DNA of 64,000 bases. Source: Actinoallomurus bryophytorum. GTDB lineage: Bacteria > Actinomycetota > Actinomycetes > Streptosporangiales > Streptosporangiaceae. Shown piece after piece: positions 1 through 8,776 of the stretch (the stretch's first letter is position 1; each line of letters opens with the position of its first letter). The notes below the pieces were generated by a model. That model did not search any database. It was not told the origin of the DNA and saw nothing but the letters and a program-made list of their open reading frames with translations. Location of the stretch: assembly GCF_006716425.1 (NCBI RefSeq), contig NZ_VFOZ01000001.1:682001-746000 (forward strand), in the 5' to 3' direction. A program made the translations under genes and the position numbers.

Positions 1-552
1 CACGGCCTCTTCGACCTTCGCGACCTCGGTGCGCGCGATGTAGGGGTCATCGCCCCCGAAGTGGAACTGCAGCGGGCGCTCGATCGCGTCCAGGAGCTCC
101 AGGCGGTCCGGCACGGCCGAGCCGTAGAACGACACGACGGCCGCCGCGGCGTTCTGGGCCGCGAGGAAGTAGCCGATCGAGCCGCCCAGGCAGAACCCGA
201 CGATGCCGACCTCTCCGCCGACCTCGGGCAGGTCGGTGAGATGCCGCAGGCCCGCGGCGCTGTCCGCGACGCCCTGCTCGAAGTCGAAGCGCTGGGCGAG
301 CTCGAGGGAGCTGCGAACACCCTCCTCGTCGTGCGCCGCCCGCCAGCCGGGGTGCAGCCGCCAGAACAGGTCGGGCGCCGCGACGACGTACCCCAGCCCG
401 GCCAGATCCTCGGCCACCGCTTCGATGTAGTCGCTGACGCCGAAGATCTCCGGGATGAGCAGCACTCCAGGACCGCTCCCGCGGTCCGGTGGCCACACCG
501 TCAGGTCGTACGCGCCACCGGATACCGCCACTTGCTCAACACGAGATGCCAT
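1..552 (-). CDS. dienelactone hydrolase family protein (partial, C-terminus off the window)
   Basis: The ATG at 552-550 opens a frame that runs off the left edge, so 184 codons are seen. It is an alpha/beta-hydrolase of the dienelactone hydrolase family, cytosolic enzymes that open lactone rings or cleave related esters. The nucleophile elbow GFCLGGS has a Cys (about residue 121) where serine hydrolases have Ser, which is the family hallmark. The conserved Glu of PEIFGV (residue 35) and the likely catalytic Asp of HFGGDDPY (about 169) are present; the catalytic His would lie outside the window. The substrate cannot be read from this. It is divergent from nothing and sits just downstream of the membrane-protein gene at 567 on the same strand. 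Confidence 0.85.
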   Translation of the reverse strand, partial: MASRVEQVAVSGGAYDLTVWPPDRGSGPGVLLIPEIFGVSDYIEAVAEDLAGLGYVVAAPDLFWRLHPGWRAAHDEEGVRSSLELAQRFDFEQGVADSAAGLRHLTDLPEVGGEVGIVGFCLGGSIGYFLAAQNAAAAVVSFYGSAVPDRLELLDAIERPLQFHFGGDDPYIARTEVAKVEEAV

Positions 553-566
553 GGCGGCACCCTAGA

Positions 567-1823
567 TCATGTCGTGGCGGTGACCAGCTCGGTCTCGGAG
601 ACGGAGAGCTCGCCCGCCGGACGCGGCACGCGGCGGGCCCAGGGCATCGCCAGGGCCAGGAACGGAATCACGGCGATCGAGCTGATCGACCACCACTCGT
701 GGTTCGTCCACCAGCCGTTGTCGCCGAACTGCGTGAGGTAGATGTAGCCGATGCCCGCCCAGACGGCGCCGAGCGCCATCGCCGGGCGGCTCCAGCGCGT
801 CGGGCGTGCGCACAGGAAGGGCACGAACCACAGCAGGTACTGCGAGCCCATCCGCGGCGTCACGACCATGAACGCGAGCAGGATCGCCGAGGTCTGGTCG
901 ATCCGGTCGGAACGCCACCACAGCCACATGACGAGCGCGATCGTTGAGTACAGGATGACCTGGCCGATGGTCGCCGCGAGCGGCACGAGCTTCTCGTCGC
1001 CGCCCGTCAGCACGGCGGTCCATCCCCACTCGCCGACGACGGGCCGCACCTCGCCGAGGTAGCGGGCGACGTTCAGCATGTTCTTCCAGGAGGTGTCCAC
1101 CACGAGCGGCAGCGTCACCAGGAAGAAGACCGGCACGGCGCCGGCGGCGCACAGGCCGTACAGCCGCTGCCGCCAGGTGGGCAGCATGGCCAGCAGGACC
1201 GGGAGCAGGACGATCGGCCAGCTCTTGGCCGACAGCGCGAACCCGAACAGCGCCCCGGCCCATGCGGCGTACATGGCCCCTCGGCTCGTCAGGCCGTCAG
1301 CGGGACGGGCGGCGCGCGCCACGATGTAGGCGCCGACCAGGAACACCAGCGCGACCGGCTCCACCTGGGCGTGGATCACGGCGACCATCAGGGCGATCGG
1401 GTTGGTCGCGTACTGGAACCGGGCCATCGGTCCGTACTTGCGGCCCGCGAGCTTGCCGACCAGCCCGATGAGGACCACGTCCGCGAGGAGCGTCCAGACC
1501 CGTCCGGCGACCTCCCACGGGAGCCCGGGTGCGAGCGTCAGGGCGTACAGGTAGGGGATCATCGGCAGGAAATGCCAGGAGCCCTGTGTCGCGAGCACCG
1601 GATCCTGGTGATGCAGGATGGCGAATCCCGCCGGCCTGAATCCTTCGTAGAAGTCGACGGGCTGCCAGGAATCGGCCGCCGCGAAGACCAGAAGGATCAG
1701 CCGCAGCCCGACGCCCACGGCGAGGGAGGTCCACAGTGAGGGCCGCCAGCCGCGCCACTGCGCCAGAACACCCGCGATCAGGCCTGCTACCAGGATGAAT
1801 GCTGTGTAATAAGGATGGTCCAT
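567..1823 (-). CDS. multi-pass membrane protein, GT-C glycosyltransferase-like (GT87/DUF2029 type)
   Basis: The product of about 418 residues has roughly ten hydrophobic segments and an N-terminal loop motif (DFYEGFRPAG) that resembles the acidic first loop of polyprenol-phosphate-dependent GT-C mannosyl/arabinosyltransferases. This suggests an integral membrane sugar transferase that uses a lipid-linked donor on the outer face, but no residue proves it and acceptor and donor are unknown. I chose the ATG at 1823 because hydrophobic, family-like sequence begins there (MDHPYYTAF); the frame stays open to 1934, but that extension is polar and has no recognisable features. The intergenic gap to the hydrolase is 14 bases, so the two may be cotranscribed. 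Confidence 0.6.
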   Translation of the reverse strand: MDHPYYTAFILVAGLIAGVLAQWRGWRPSLWTSLAVGVGLRLILLVFAAADSWQPVDFYEGFRPAGFAILHHQDPVLATQGSWHFLPMIPYLYALTLAPGLPWEVAGRVWTLLADVVLIGLVGKLAGRKYGPMARFQYATNPIALMVAVIHAQVEPVALVFLVGAYIVARAARPADGLTSRGAMYAAWAGALFGFALSAKSWPIVLLPVLLAMLPTWRQRLYGLCAAGAVPVFFLVTLPLVVDTSWKNMLNVARYLGEVRPVVGEWGWTAVLTGGDEKLVPLAATIGQVILYSTIALVMWLWWRSDRIDQTSAILLAFMVVTPRMGSQYLLWFVPFLCARPTRWSRPAMALGAVWAGIGYIYLTQFGDNGWWTNHEWWSISSIAVIPFLALAMPWARRVPRPAGELSVSETELVTATT

Positions 1824-2218
1824 CGTCAGCCAGGCTCTCACATTCGGACACGACGTCTGTCCGGCCCCGGCTAAATACAGCGAACTCTCAGGTTCCCTTT
1901 GCCCTTTGACTTCTCTCCGCGGCCAGAAGGTCACCGGTCGTATGCGGCGTGACTCCTGGCGCGGACCGAGGGTCCGGTAGATCTTTCAACACCCCAGGTA
2001 AGCACCCGAATCTGCTTTCTGTGGCCAAAACCGGACTTACAAGGAATCTTGCAAAAATTTACTAGATGCGTGACTCTCTCGGGCAGGCAAGGTACTCGGT
2101 TCTCGGTCCCGCCGGAACGGACGCCCCCAGACCGTCCGTCGAGGCGAGCCCCGCCGTGCCAAGCCATCCCTCGGGTGCGCCATCGGGGCGCACCCGCCAC
2201 CCCCTGAGGGAGGCTCGA
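1824..2218. other. divergent promoter region and protease 5' leader
   Basis: This 395-base gap lies between the minus-strand membrane protein and the plus-strand protease. It is AT-richer than its surroundings near 2030-2065 and carries a good promoter match there. From about 2072 to 2218 it would be an untranslated leader of about 150 bases for the protease; I see no clear riboswitch fold in it. Confidence 0.5.
2037..2065 (+). promoter_or_regulatory. predicted sigma-70 type promoter of the protease gene
   Basis: TTACAA at 2037-2042 and TACTAG at 2060-2065 are separated by 17 bases in a locally AT-rich stretch. Transcription would begin near 2072, which excludes the upstream ATG at 2066 as start and agrees with the GTG at 2219. 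Confidence 0.45.
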
Positions 2219-3250
2219 GTGAGGTTCTCTGCACCCCGACGCGCCGGACTGATCGTCGCGGCGGCCGGGCTGGTCGGCGGCACACTGTTCGCCGCATCCG
2301 CGCAGGCTTCCGCCTCGCAACCGGACCCGTCCCAGCTCGCCACGAAGCTGGCCGGCCAGCTGGGATCCCGTTCCGCCGGTGCCTACATGGACCACTCCAC
2401 CAACAAGCTCGTCGTCACCGTCACCTCCACGTCCGACGCCAACGCCGTACGCGCCGCGGGCGCCGTACCCAAGACCGTCGCTCTCAGCGGGGCCCAGCTG
2501 CAGCAGGCCACGTCCAGTCTCGAGAGCTCGGCCAAGGTGCCCGGCACCGCGTGGGCGGTCGACCCGGCCACGGACCAGGTCGTCCTGTCCGTCGACAGCA
2601 CGGTGACCGGCGCCAAGCTCGCCCAGGTCACCTCCGCCGCCAAGTCGCTCGGCAGCGCCGTGCGCGTCAACCACGTGCCCGGCACGTTCACCACGAAGCT
2701 GAGCGGCGGCGACGCCATCTACGGCGGCCAGTACCGCTGCTCACTCGGCTTCAACGTTCGTAGCGGCAGCACGTACTACTTCCTGACCGCCGGGCACTGC
2801 GGGAACATCGCCTCGACGTGGTACTCCAACTCGGGTCACACGTCGGTTCTCGGCAACACGCAGAGCAGCTCCTTCCCGAACAACGACTTCGCCATCGTGC
2901 GCTACACCGCGACGGGTACTCCGTCGGGCACGGTCGGCAGCCAGGACATCGCTTCGGCCGGCAACGCCACCGTGGGTCAGACCGTGACCCGGCGTGGTAG
3001 CACGACCGGCATCCACTCAGGCCGCGTGACCGCGCTCAACGCCACGGTGAACTACGCCGAGGGCTCGGTCCGAGGAATGATCCAGACCACCGTCTGCGCC
3101 GAAGGTGGCGACAGCGGCGGCTCGCTCTACGCCGGTTCCGTCGCCCTGGGCCTGACCTCCGGCGGCAGCGGCAACTGCAGCTCCGGCGGAACGACCTTCT
3201 TCCAGCCCGTCACCGAGGCGCTGAGCACGTACGGCGTCAGCGTCTACTAG
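2219..3250 (+). CDS. secreted serine protease, streptogrisin / alpha-lytic protease type (S1 family)
   Basis: The 343-residue preproprotein is a chymotrypsin-fold extracellular endopeptidase. Residues 1-31 are a signal peptide (RFSAPRR then a hydrophobic core, ending ASAQASA). Residues about 32-160 are a propeptide of the alpha-lytic protease type that acts as folding chaperone and inhibitor. The mature enzyme probably starts at [10 protein letters not shown] (161), as in streptogrisin B. The triad is H193 (TAGHC), D223 (NNDFA) and S299 (GDSGGS); Cys174-194 and Cys293-320 fit the two usual disulfides. The GTG start at 2219 is chosen because GAGGGAGG lies just upstream and the signal peptide begins there. 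It is followed by a strong terminator and is probably monocistronic. Confidence 0.93.
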   Translation: MRFSAPRRAGLIVAAAGLVGGTLFAASAQASASQPDPSQLATKLAGQLGSRSAGAYMDHSTNKLVVTVTSTSDANAVRAAGAVPKTVALSGAQLQQATSSLESSAKVPGTAWAVDPATDQVVLSVDSTVTGAKLAQVTSAAKSLGSAVRVNHVPGTFTTKLSGGDAIYGGQYRCSLGFNVRSGSTYYFLTAGHCGNIASTWYSNSGHTSVLGNTQSSSFPNNDFAIVRYTATGTPSGTVGSQDIASAGNATVGQTVTRRGSTTGIHSGRVTALNATVNYAEGSVRGMIQTTVCAEGGDSGGSLYAGSVALGLTSGGSGNCSSGGTTFFQPVTEALSTYGVSVY

Positions 3251-3261
3251 ATCCCCGCCTG

Positions 3262-3305
3262 AAAACCCCCGGGAGGACGCGGTCCACGCGCCTCCCGGGG
3301 GTTTT
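3262..3305 (+). terminator. rho-independent terminator after the protease gene
   Basis: Perfect 15-base arms (3262-3276 and 3291-3305) begin with AAAA and end with TTTT around a very GC-rich core, with a 14-base loop. The A and T runs make it active in both directions in principle. Confidence 0.9.
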
Positions 3306-3348
3306 CCTGTTTGCGGGGGACGCGCCCGTCACGGGAGGATCGCCGGTC

Positions 3349-3846
3349 ATGGAACGCATCCAAGTGCCCCGCGCCGCCGATGAGGCCGCGATGCTCATCG
3401 CCTGGCTCGACTGGCATCGCGCCACCGTCTTCGTCAAGACCGAGGGGCTGGCCGAGGATCTCGCCCACCGGCCACTGCTCGCCTCCTCACCCCTGATGAC
3501 CATCGCCGGGCTCGTCAGTCATCTCTACTGGGTGGAGCGGGACTGGGTCGATCACGTGCTGCTGGGCGAAGCGGTCGACCTGCCGTGGTCCGCGGAGGAC
3601 CCGGACGGGGACTTCAAGGCGGACGGCACGCCGCTGGCCGGACTCCTGGCCGCGTACGAGCGCCAGTGCGCGCACAACAACGAGGTCGTCCGGTCACTGA
3701 GCCTCGACACAGAGGCGGCGGTCGAACGCCGCCAGGAGCGCGTCACCCTCCGCTGGATCCTCGTGCACCTGGTCGAGGAGACCGCCCGTCACAACGGTCA
3801 CATCGACATCCTGCGCGAGATGCTCGACGGCGTGACCGGCGGCTGA
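3349..3846 (+). CDS. DinB / DUF664 family protein
   Basis: This 165-residue protein has the four-helix DinB fold typical of bacillithiol- or mycothiol-dependent metalloenzymes. Metal-ligand histidines are visible: H58 in LVSHLYWVE and the C-terminal ETARHNGHIDI block (H148, H151). In actinobacteria such proteins are presumed mycothiol-dependent transferases or detoxification enzymes, but the substrate here is unknown. It starts 44 bases after the protease terminator, so it needs its own promoter. It is followed by the PH-domain gene after 70 bases. Confidence 0.85.
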   Translation: MERIQVPRAADEAAMLIAWLDWHRATVFVKTEGLAEDLAHRPLLASSPLMTIAGLVSHLYWVERDWVDHVLLGEAVDLPWSAEDPDGDFKADGTPLAGLLAAYERQCAHNNEVVRSLSLDTEAAVERRQERVTLRWILVHLVEETARHNGHIDILREMLDGVTGG

Positions 3847-3916
3847 GACCGGCTCCGGCCTCGGCGCGCCGCACAAATGGATCACTTCGGCGGTGATCCC
3901 GGGTTACAGTGCCGAC

Positions 3917-4444
3917 GTGCCGCTCCCGGGATTCCTCACCGTACGGAACGTCGATCCGCACCACCTCGAGAAGTACCTCCTGCCGCAGGAGATGGACGAG
4001 GACTCGGTACTGATCCGACGGCATCCCGCCATGCTCCTGCGCTACGTGCTTGAGAGCTTCGGCGCGCTCATCCTGGCCGGGGTGCTCAGCGCGGTGGTCC
4101 ACCAGTCGACCATCCTGACCCTGATCTGGGTCGGGTTCCTCGCGGTCACCAGCCGGCTCGCCTTCAAGGTGTTCGAGTGGTCGGATGAGTTCTTCGCGGT
4201 CACCAAAGTCCGTGTGATGCTCGTGCACGGGATCGTCACCCGGCGTGTCGACATGATGCCGCTGTCCAAGGTCACCGACCTCACGGTGGACCGCACGATC
4301 GTGGGCCGCATGCTCGGCTACGGCACGATCGTCCTGGAGTCCGCCGGCCAGGACCAGGCGCTGTCGAAGGTGGAGTACGTCCCCGAGCCCGAAGCGATCT
4401 ACCTGGACATCTCGGCCGTGGCCTTCGGCCACGGCGATGACTGA
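3917..4444 (+). CDS. PH-domain (bPH2-type) membrane protein
   Basis: The product of 175 residues has two close hydrophobic segments near residues 45-85 followed by a bacterial PH-like domain (VTKVRVMLVHGIVTRR, then MPLSKVTDLTVDRT, GYGTIVLES). Such proteins are small inner-membrane proteins with a cytosolic beta-rich domain; no enzyme activity is known. The GTG at 3917 is preferred: TACAGT at 3905-3910 looks like a -10 element only 6 bases upstream, which suggests a leaderless mRNA. An in-frame ATG at 3893 would lie upstream of that element. Confidence 0.8.
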   Translation: MPLPGFLTVRNVDPHHLEKYLLPQEMDEDSVLIRRHPAMLLRYVLESFGALILAGVLSAVVHQSTILTLIWVGFLAVTSRLAFKVFEWSDEFFAVTKVRVMLVHGIVTRRVDMMPLSKVTDLTVDRTIVGRMLGYGTIVLESAGQDQALSKVEYVPEPEAIYLDISAVAFGHGDD

Positions 4445-4474
4445 GCGGCGAGCGCGACCGAGCAGCACCGACTC

Positions 4475-5869
4475 TCAGGAGTCGAAGCCGGCGCCGATGG
4501 CGTCCAGTGCGCGCAGCCACAGGTTGCGGCGCCCCTCACGGCGGTCGGCCCGCGCCATCGACCAGCGCGTGAGCTGCACGGCGCCGTACCGCAATGGCTC
4601 CGGCGGGAAGGGCACCGGCTTGGACCCGACCATCGCCAGGCGGGTCCGCTCGGTCTCCTCCCCCGAGAGCAGGTCGAGCATCACGTCGGCGCCGAAGCGC
4701 GTGGCGCCCACGCCGAGCCCGGTGTAGCCGGCCGCGTACGCCAGCCGCCCGCCGTGCGCGGTCCCGAAGAAGGCGCAGAACCGGCTGCACGTGTCGATGA
4801 CGCCGCCCCACGCGTGGCTGAAACGCAGCCCGGCCAGCTGCGGGAAGGTCGTGAAGAAGTGCTCGGCGAGCAGCGCGTACGTGGCCGGGCGGCGTTCGAG
4901 TTCGGCGCGGACCGCGCCGCCGTAGTGGTAGATCGCGTCGTAGCCGCCCCACAGGATCCGGTTGTCGGCGGTCAGCCGGTAGTAGTGGAACTGGTTGCCG
5001 GCGTCGCCGACCCCCGCACGGCTGCGCCAGCCGACCGAGGCCAGCTGCGCGTCGGTCAGCGGCTCGGTGACCAGCGCGTAGTCGTAGACGGGCGCGATGA
5101 AATGCCGCAGCCGCCGCAGCGGGGCGGGGAACCCTCCGGTGCCCAGCGCGACCTTGGCCGCGGTGATCGATCCGTACGGCGTCCGCAGCCGCAGCGAGCG
5201 GCCCTCATCGTCGATGGCGCGTACCGGCGTGCGCTCGAAGATCCGGACCCCGGCCTCCAGGCACGCGCGTCGCAGGCCCCACGCGAGCTTGGCCGGGTGC
5301 ACCAGTGCGACGCCGTCCCGGTCCCACAGGGCACCGCGGTAGGTGGGCGAGTCCACCTCGGCCCGTACGGCGCCGGCGTCGAGAAACTCCAGGTTCCGCC
5401 CGGCGTCACGCGCGCGCTCGGCCAGCTCGGTGAGCTCGGCGAGCTGCCAGTCCTCGGTGGCCACGTCCAGCTCGCCCGTCCGCTCGAACTCGGCGTCGAT
5501 GCCGTATCTCCCGAGCGTGGCCTCGATGCCGCCCAGGTTCTCCCGGCCGAGCCGCTCCAGGGTGAGCATCTCGCCGGGCCAGCGGGCGAAGCCGTTGCCG
5601 AGCCCGTGCGTGAGGCTGGCCGAGCAGAACCCGCCGTTGCGGCCGGAGGCGGCACCGCCGGCCACGTCGGCCTCGACGAGGACGACGTCGCGCGACGGGT
5701 CGCGTTCCTTGGCGCGCAGTGCCGTCCACAGCCCGGTGTACCCGCCTCCGACGACCGCGAGGTCGCAGGAGGCAGGGCCGGTCAGCGCCGCGGCGGGCTC
5801 GGGCGCCGCCGGGTCGGCCAGCCAGAACGGCGTGGGCTCGGCCTCGGCGAGCGCCTTCAGCACGTCCAT
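4475..5869 (-). CDS. FAD-dependent amine oxidase, gamma-glutamylputrescine oxidase-like
   Basis: The 464-residue protein belongs to the DAO family of FAD oxidoreductases. The N-terminus carries the dinucleotide-binding motif VVGGGYTGLW (39-48), then GGAASGRNGGFC, which is typical of PuuB-like enzymes. Those oxidise gamma-glutamylputrescine or a related polyamine to an aldehyde, with release of ammonia and peroxide. Its position as the last gene of a polyamine ABC transporter operon (start overlaps the permease stop as ATGA) supports a polyamine-derived substrate. No glutamate-putrescine ligase (PuuA) gene is present in the window, so direct putrescine or spermidine oxidation is an alternative. 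Exact substrate is inference. Confidence 0.85.
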   Translation of the reverse strand: MDVLKALAEAEPTPFWLADPAAPEPAAALTGPASCDLAVVGGGYTGLWTALRAKERDPSRDVVLVEADVAGGAASGRNGGFCSASLTHGLGNGFARWPGEMLTLERLGRENLGGIEATLGRYGIDAEFERTGELDVATEDWQLAELTELAERARDAGRNLEFLDAGAVRAEVDSPTYRGALWDRDGVALVHPAKLAWGLRRACLEAGVRIFERTPVRAIDDEGRSLRLRTPYGSITAAKVALGTGGFPAPLRRLRHFIAPVYDYALVTEPLTDAQLASVGWRSRAGVGDAGNQFHYYRLTADNRILWGGYDAIYHYGGAVRAELERRPATYALLAEHFFTTFPQLAGLRFSHAWGGVIDTCSRFCAFFGTAHGGRLAYAAGYTGLGVGATRFGADVMLDLLSGEETERTRLAMVGSKPVPFPPEPLRYGAVQLTRWSMARADRREGRRNLWLRALDAIGAGFDS

Positions 5870-6696
5870 CAGCGACGCCGGCGTGCGATCACCGCGTTGC
5901 CGACCGCGAGCAGGATGCCCGCCACGAAGATCAACGTGCCCATCACGTTGACCTGCGGCGGCAGGCCGTTCTTCTGCGCACCCCAGATCCACAGCGGGAA
6001 CGTCAGCGTGGACCCGCTGTTGAAGCTCGTGATGATGAAGTCGTCGATCGAGAGCGCGAACGCGAGCAGCGATCCGGCCAGCACCGCGGGGAAGATCATG
6101 GGGAGGGTGACGAGCCGGAACGCCGTCCAGCCGCCGGCCCCCAGGTCGCGTGCCGCCTCGTCGATGGCCGGGTCCAGCGTGAGCACCCGTGACCGTACGG
6201 TCACCGCCACGAAGGACAGCGAGAACATGATGTGCGCGACGACGATCGTCCAGTAGCCGCGTCCCACGTTCAGCTGCACGAAGAACGACAGCAGGGACGC
6301 GCCCATCACGGTCTCCGGGGCGGAGATCGCGGCGAACTGCACGAGGTTCAGCGTGCCCTGCCCGCGGAACCGGTACCGGCCGAGCGCCAGCCCGATCAGC
6401 GTGCCGAGCACGGCGCTGCCGAGGGTGGCGATCAGCGCGATCGTCAGGGAGTTCACCAGCGCCGTGGTCAGGTCGGGCACCGAGAACAGCTGGGCGTACC
6501 ACTTGAACGTGAAGCCCTGCCAGGTCAGGTTGAGCCGGCCCTTGGTGTTGTTGAACCCGAACGCGATCATGACCGCGATGGGCAGGCACAGCCAGATGAT
6601 GATGGCCCAGGTGTAGCCGTAGAGGAGCCGGTCGGACCAGCGCCCGCGCTGTCTGCGCGGTGCCGCCGTCTTCCGCTCGGCTGTCGTGGCGGTCAT
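5869..6696 (-). CDS. potC: polyamine ABC transporter permease (PotC-like)
   Basis: The 275-residue inner-membrane protein has six predicted helices and the EAA loop (DEAARDLGAGG) that docks on the ATPase. It is the second permease of a spermidine/putrescine importer. Both ends overlap neighbours by the ATGA pattern (PotB-like stop upstream, oxidase start downstream), which argues for translational coupling. The polyamine assignment rests on family likeness and on the oxidase and dehydrogenase genes beside it. Confidence 0.88.
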   Translation of the reverse strand: MTATTAERKTAAPRRQRGRWSDRLLYGYTWAIIIWLCLPIAVMIAFGFNNTKGRLNLTWQGFTFKWYAQLFSVPDLTTALVNSLTIALIATLGSAVLGTLIGLALGRYRFRGQGTLNLVQFAAISAPETVMGASLLSFFVQLNVGRGYWTIVVAHIMFSLSFVAVTVRSRVLTLDPAIDEAARDLGAGGWTAFRLVTLPMIFPAVLAGSLLAFALSIDDFIITSFNSGSTLTFPLWIWGAQKNGLPPQVNVMGTLIFVAGILLAVGNAVIARRRR

Positions 6697-7547
6697 CGGG
6701 TGGCCACCTCCAGGACGTCCTCGGTGCCGAGCGCCTTCGCGTACAGGAAGATCCCCAGCAGCAGGATCGCCATCAGCGTGAAGGACAGCGCCGCGGCCTG
6801 CGGATAGTCGGTGTTGACCAGATAGAGGTTCTGGATGATGTTGCCGATCATCGTGTTGTTGGTGCCGCCGAGCACGGTGGAGTTCACGTAGTCGGCGCTG
6901 ACCGGCACGAACGTCATCAGCACTCCGGCGAAGACCCCCGGCAGTGAGAGCGGGAAGACCACCCGTACGAACGCCTGCGTCGGCGAGGCGTACAGGTCCT
7001 GCGCCGCCTCGATCATCTTCGGGTCCACCCGTTCCAGCGCCACGTAGATCGGCAGCACCATGAACGGCAGGTAGTTGTAGGTGAGGCCGGCCACGACCGC
7101 GAAGCCGGTGGCGATCACGTGGAAGTCCTGCGGCAGCAGCCCGATGTCCTTCAGCGGGGACAGGATGATGCCGTCATCGGCCAGCAGGAACTTCCAGGAG
7201 AAGGTCCGCAGCACGAACGAGACGAAGAACGGCAGCAGGATCAGGAACAGGTACGTCGTCTTGCGCGCGCCGCCGCGGAACGCGATCCAGTACGCCGCCG
7301 GGTAGGCGAGCACGATGCAGGCGGCGGTGGCCAGGACACCGTAGATCAACGACCGGATGAGCTGGTCGTCGTAGGTGGACAGGCCCTCGCTGTAGTTCTG
7401 CCAGTGCCAGGTGAGCCGGAAACCGTTGACGACGTCACCCTGCATCAGCGAGAAGGACAGCATCACCACCATCGGCACCACGAAGAAGATGGCGAGCCAG
7501 AGCCCTCCGGGCAGGATCAACGCGTACGGCGCGAGACGTCTGCGCAT
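6693..7547 (-). CDS. potB: polyamine ABC transporter permease (PotB-like)
   Basis: The 284-residue permease has a first helix at residues 7-30, five more segments and the EAA motif EAAQDLYASP. It pairs with the PotC-like subunit to form the membrane channel. The gap to the upstream substrate-binding protein gene is 3 bases and its stop overlaps the next start, so it is a core member of the same operon. Confidence 0.88.
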   Translation of the reverse strand: MRRRLAPYALILPGGLWLAIFFVVPMVVMLSFSLMQGDVVNGFRLTWHWQNYSEGLSTYDDQLIRSLIYGVLATAACIVLAYPAAYWIAFRGGARKTTYLFLILLPFFVSFVLRTFSWKFLLADDGIILSPLKDIGLLPQDFHVIATGFAVVAGLTYNYLPFMVLPIYVALERVDPKMIEAAQDLYASPTQAFVRVVFPLSLPGVFAGVLMTFVPVSADYVNSTVLGGTNNTMIGNIIQNLYLVNTDYPQAAALSFTLMAILLLGIFLYAKALGTEDVLEVATR

Positions 7548-7550
7548 CGA

Positions 7551-8771
7551 TCAACCCGCCGTGATGTGCTGGAAGACCGCGTTGTACTCCTTCTCCGTCG
7601 CCGGCGTCAGGCTGCGGTAGTGGCGCAGCTTGGCGTAGTCGGCCTCGGAGGGGAAGACCAGCGGGCTGGTGGCGACGGCCTGGAGCGATTTCTGGTCCGC
7701 CCCGGTCGCCTTGGCCGCGTCGGCGGCGATGACGTCCTTGGCCGCGGGCACCGGCGTGACGTAGTTGATGATCTCCGTCAGCTTGGCGGCGGCATCCGGC
7801 TGGTAGAGGTAGTCCATCAGCATGAGTGCGTCGACCGGGTTCTCGGCGGTCTTGGGGATCATCAGGTTGTCGGTCCAGATCGTCGCCCCCTCCTTGGGGA
7901 TGACGAACTTCAGGTCCGACTTCTCCGAGAGGTTCTGCTGGAAGATGTCGCCCGACCAGGCCATCGTGATCCACACGTCGCCGCGCGTCAGGGCGTCGAT
8001 GTAGTCCTGTTCGTAGTACTTGCGGACGATGCCCTTGTCCTTCTGCTCCTGCAGCTTGACACCGGCCTTCTTCCAGTCGTCCGGGGTCGACTTCTCCGGG
8101 TCGATGCCGAGGGCGAACATCCCGAAGTTCCCGATCTCCTGGGGGTCGGACATCATCCCGACCTTGCCCTTGAACGCCGGGTCCCACAGGTCCTGCATGC
8201 TCGTGATCTCGCGCCCGGTCTTCTGCGGGTCGTACGCGATGCCCGTGATGCCGGTCGTGTACGGGATGCTGTAGACGTTCCCGGAGTCGAAGGACTCCTT
8301 CTTGTAGATCGGGTCCGCGTTCTTGGTGAAGTTCGGCAGCTTGGAGTGGTCCAGCGGGATCAGGTAGCCCAGCTCGACGAGCTTGGTGAACTCCACGCCG
8401 TTCGTGACCACCATGAGGTCATAGCCGATCGACTGGCCGGCCTGGAGCTGCGGCGCGATCTTGCCGAACCACTGGGGGTCGTCCTGGATGACCTCGCGGT
8501 AGGTCACCGAGATGCCGGTCGCCTGGGTGAACGCCTTCAGCGGCGTGCGGCCCTTGTCCATGTACAACGGCCAGTTCGCGAAGTTCACGTGGCCGTGCTT
8601 GGTCTTGTCCGCCCAGTACTTCTGCACGTCGTCCTGCTTGGCGGGGGCGGCCTTCTGGCCCTTGACGCCGCAGGCCGCGAGGCCGATGCCGGCGCCCGCG
8701 AGGCCGAAGAGTCGCAGGGCGTCGCGGCGGCTGCTCGTCATACCTCTCAGGAACGCGGGGTTTGTACTCAT
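7551..8771 (-). CDS. potD: polyamine-binding lipoprotein of the ABC importer (PotD-like), Tat-type signal
   Basis: The 406-residue solute-binding protein begins at ATG 8771, six bases beyond the ATPase stop. The N-terminus has twin arginines (SSRRDALRLFG, residues 13-23), a hydrophobic stretch and the lipobox LAAC with Cys34, so it is probably exported by Tat and anchored as a lipoprotein. Family features of PotD/PotF follow (VNFANWPLYMD, NTVYSIPY-like block as NVYSIPYTTG, VWITMAWSGD). It delivers polyamine to PotBC. An in-frame start 42 bases upstream exists but lies inside the ATPase gene and lacks the signal-peptide start. Confidence 0.88.
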   Translation of the reverse strand: MSTNPAFLRGMTSSRRDALRLFGLAGAGIGLAACGVKGQKAAPAKQDDVQKYWADKTKHGHVNFANWPLYMDKGRTPLKAFTQATGISVTYREVIQDDPQWFGKIAPQLQAGQSIGYDLMVVTNGVEFTKLVELGYLIPLDHSKLPNFTKNADPIYKKESFDSGNVYSIPYTTGITGIAYDPQKTGREITSMQDLWDPAFKGKVGMMSDPQEIGNFGMFALGIDPEKSTPDDWKKAGVKLQEQKDKGIVRKYYEQDYIDALTRGDVWITMAWSGDIFQQNLSEKSDLKFVIPKEGATIWTDNLMIPKTAENPVDALMLMDYLYQPDAAAKLTEIINYVTPVPAAKDVIAADAAKATGADQKSLQAVATSPLVFPSEADYAKLRHYRSLTPATEKEYNAVFQHITAG

Positions 8772-8776
8772 ATGTG

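Noticed and set aside
2066-2218. Upstream ATG for the protease at 2066
   Set aside because: It overlaps the predicted -10 element, would put 51 polar residues before a clear signal peptide and lacks a Shine-Dalgarno sequence.
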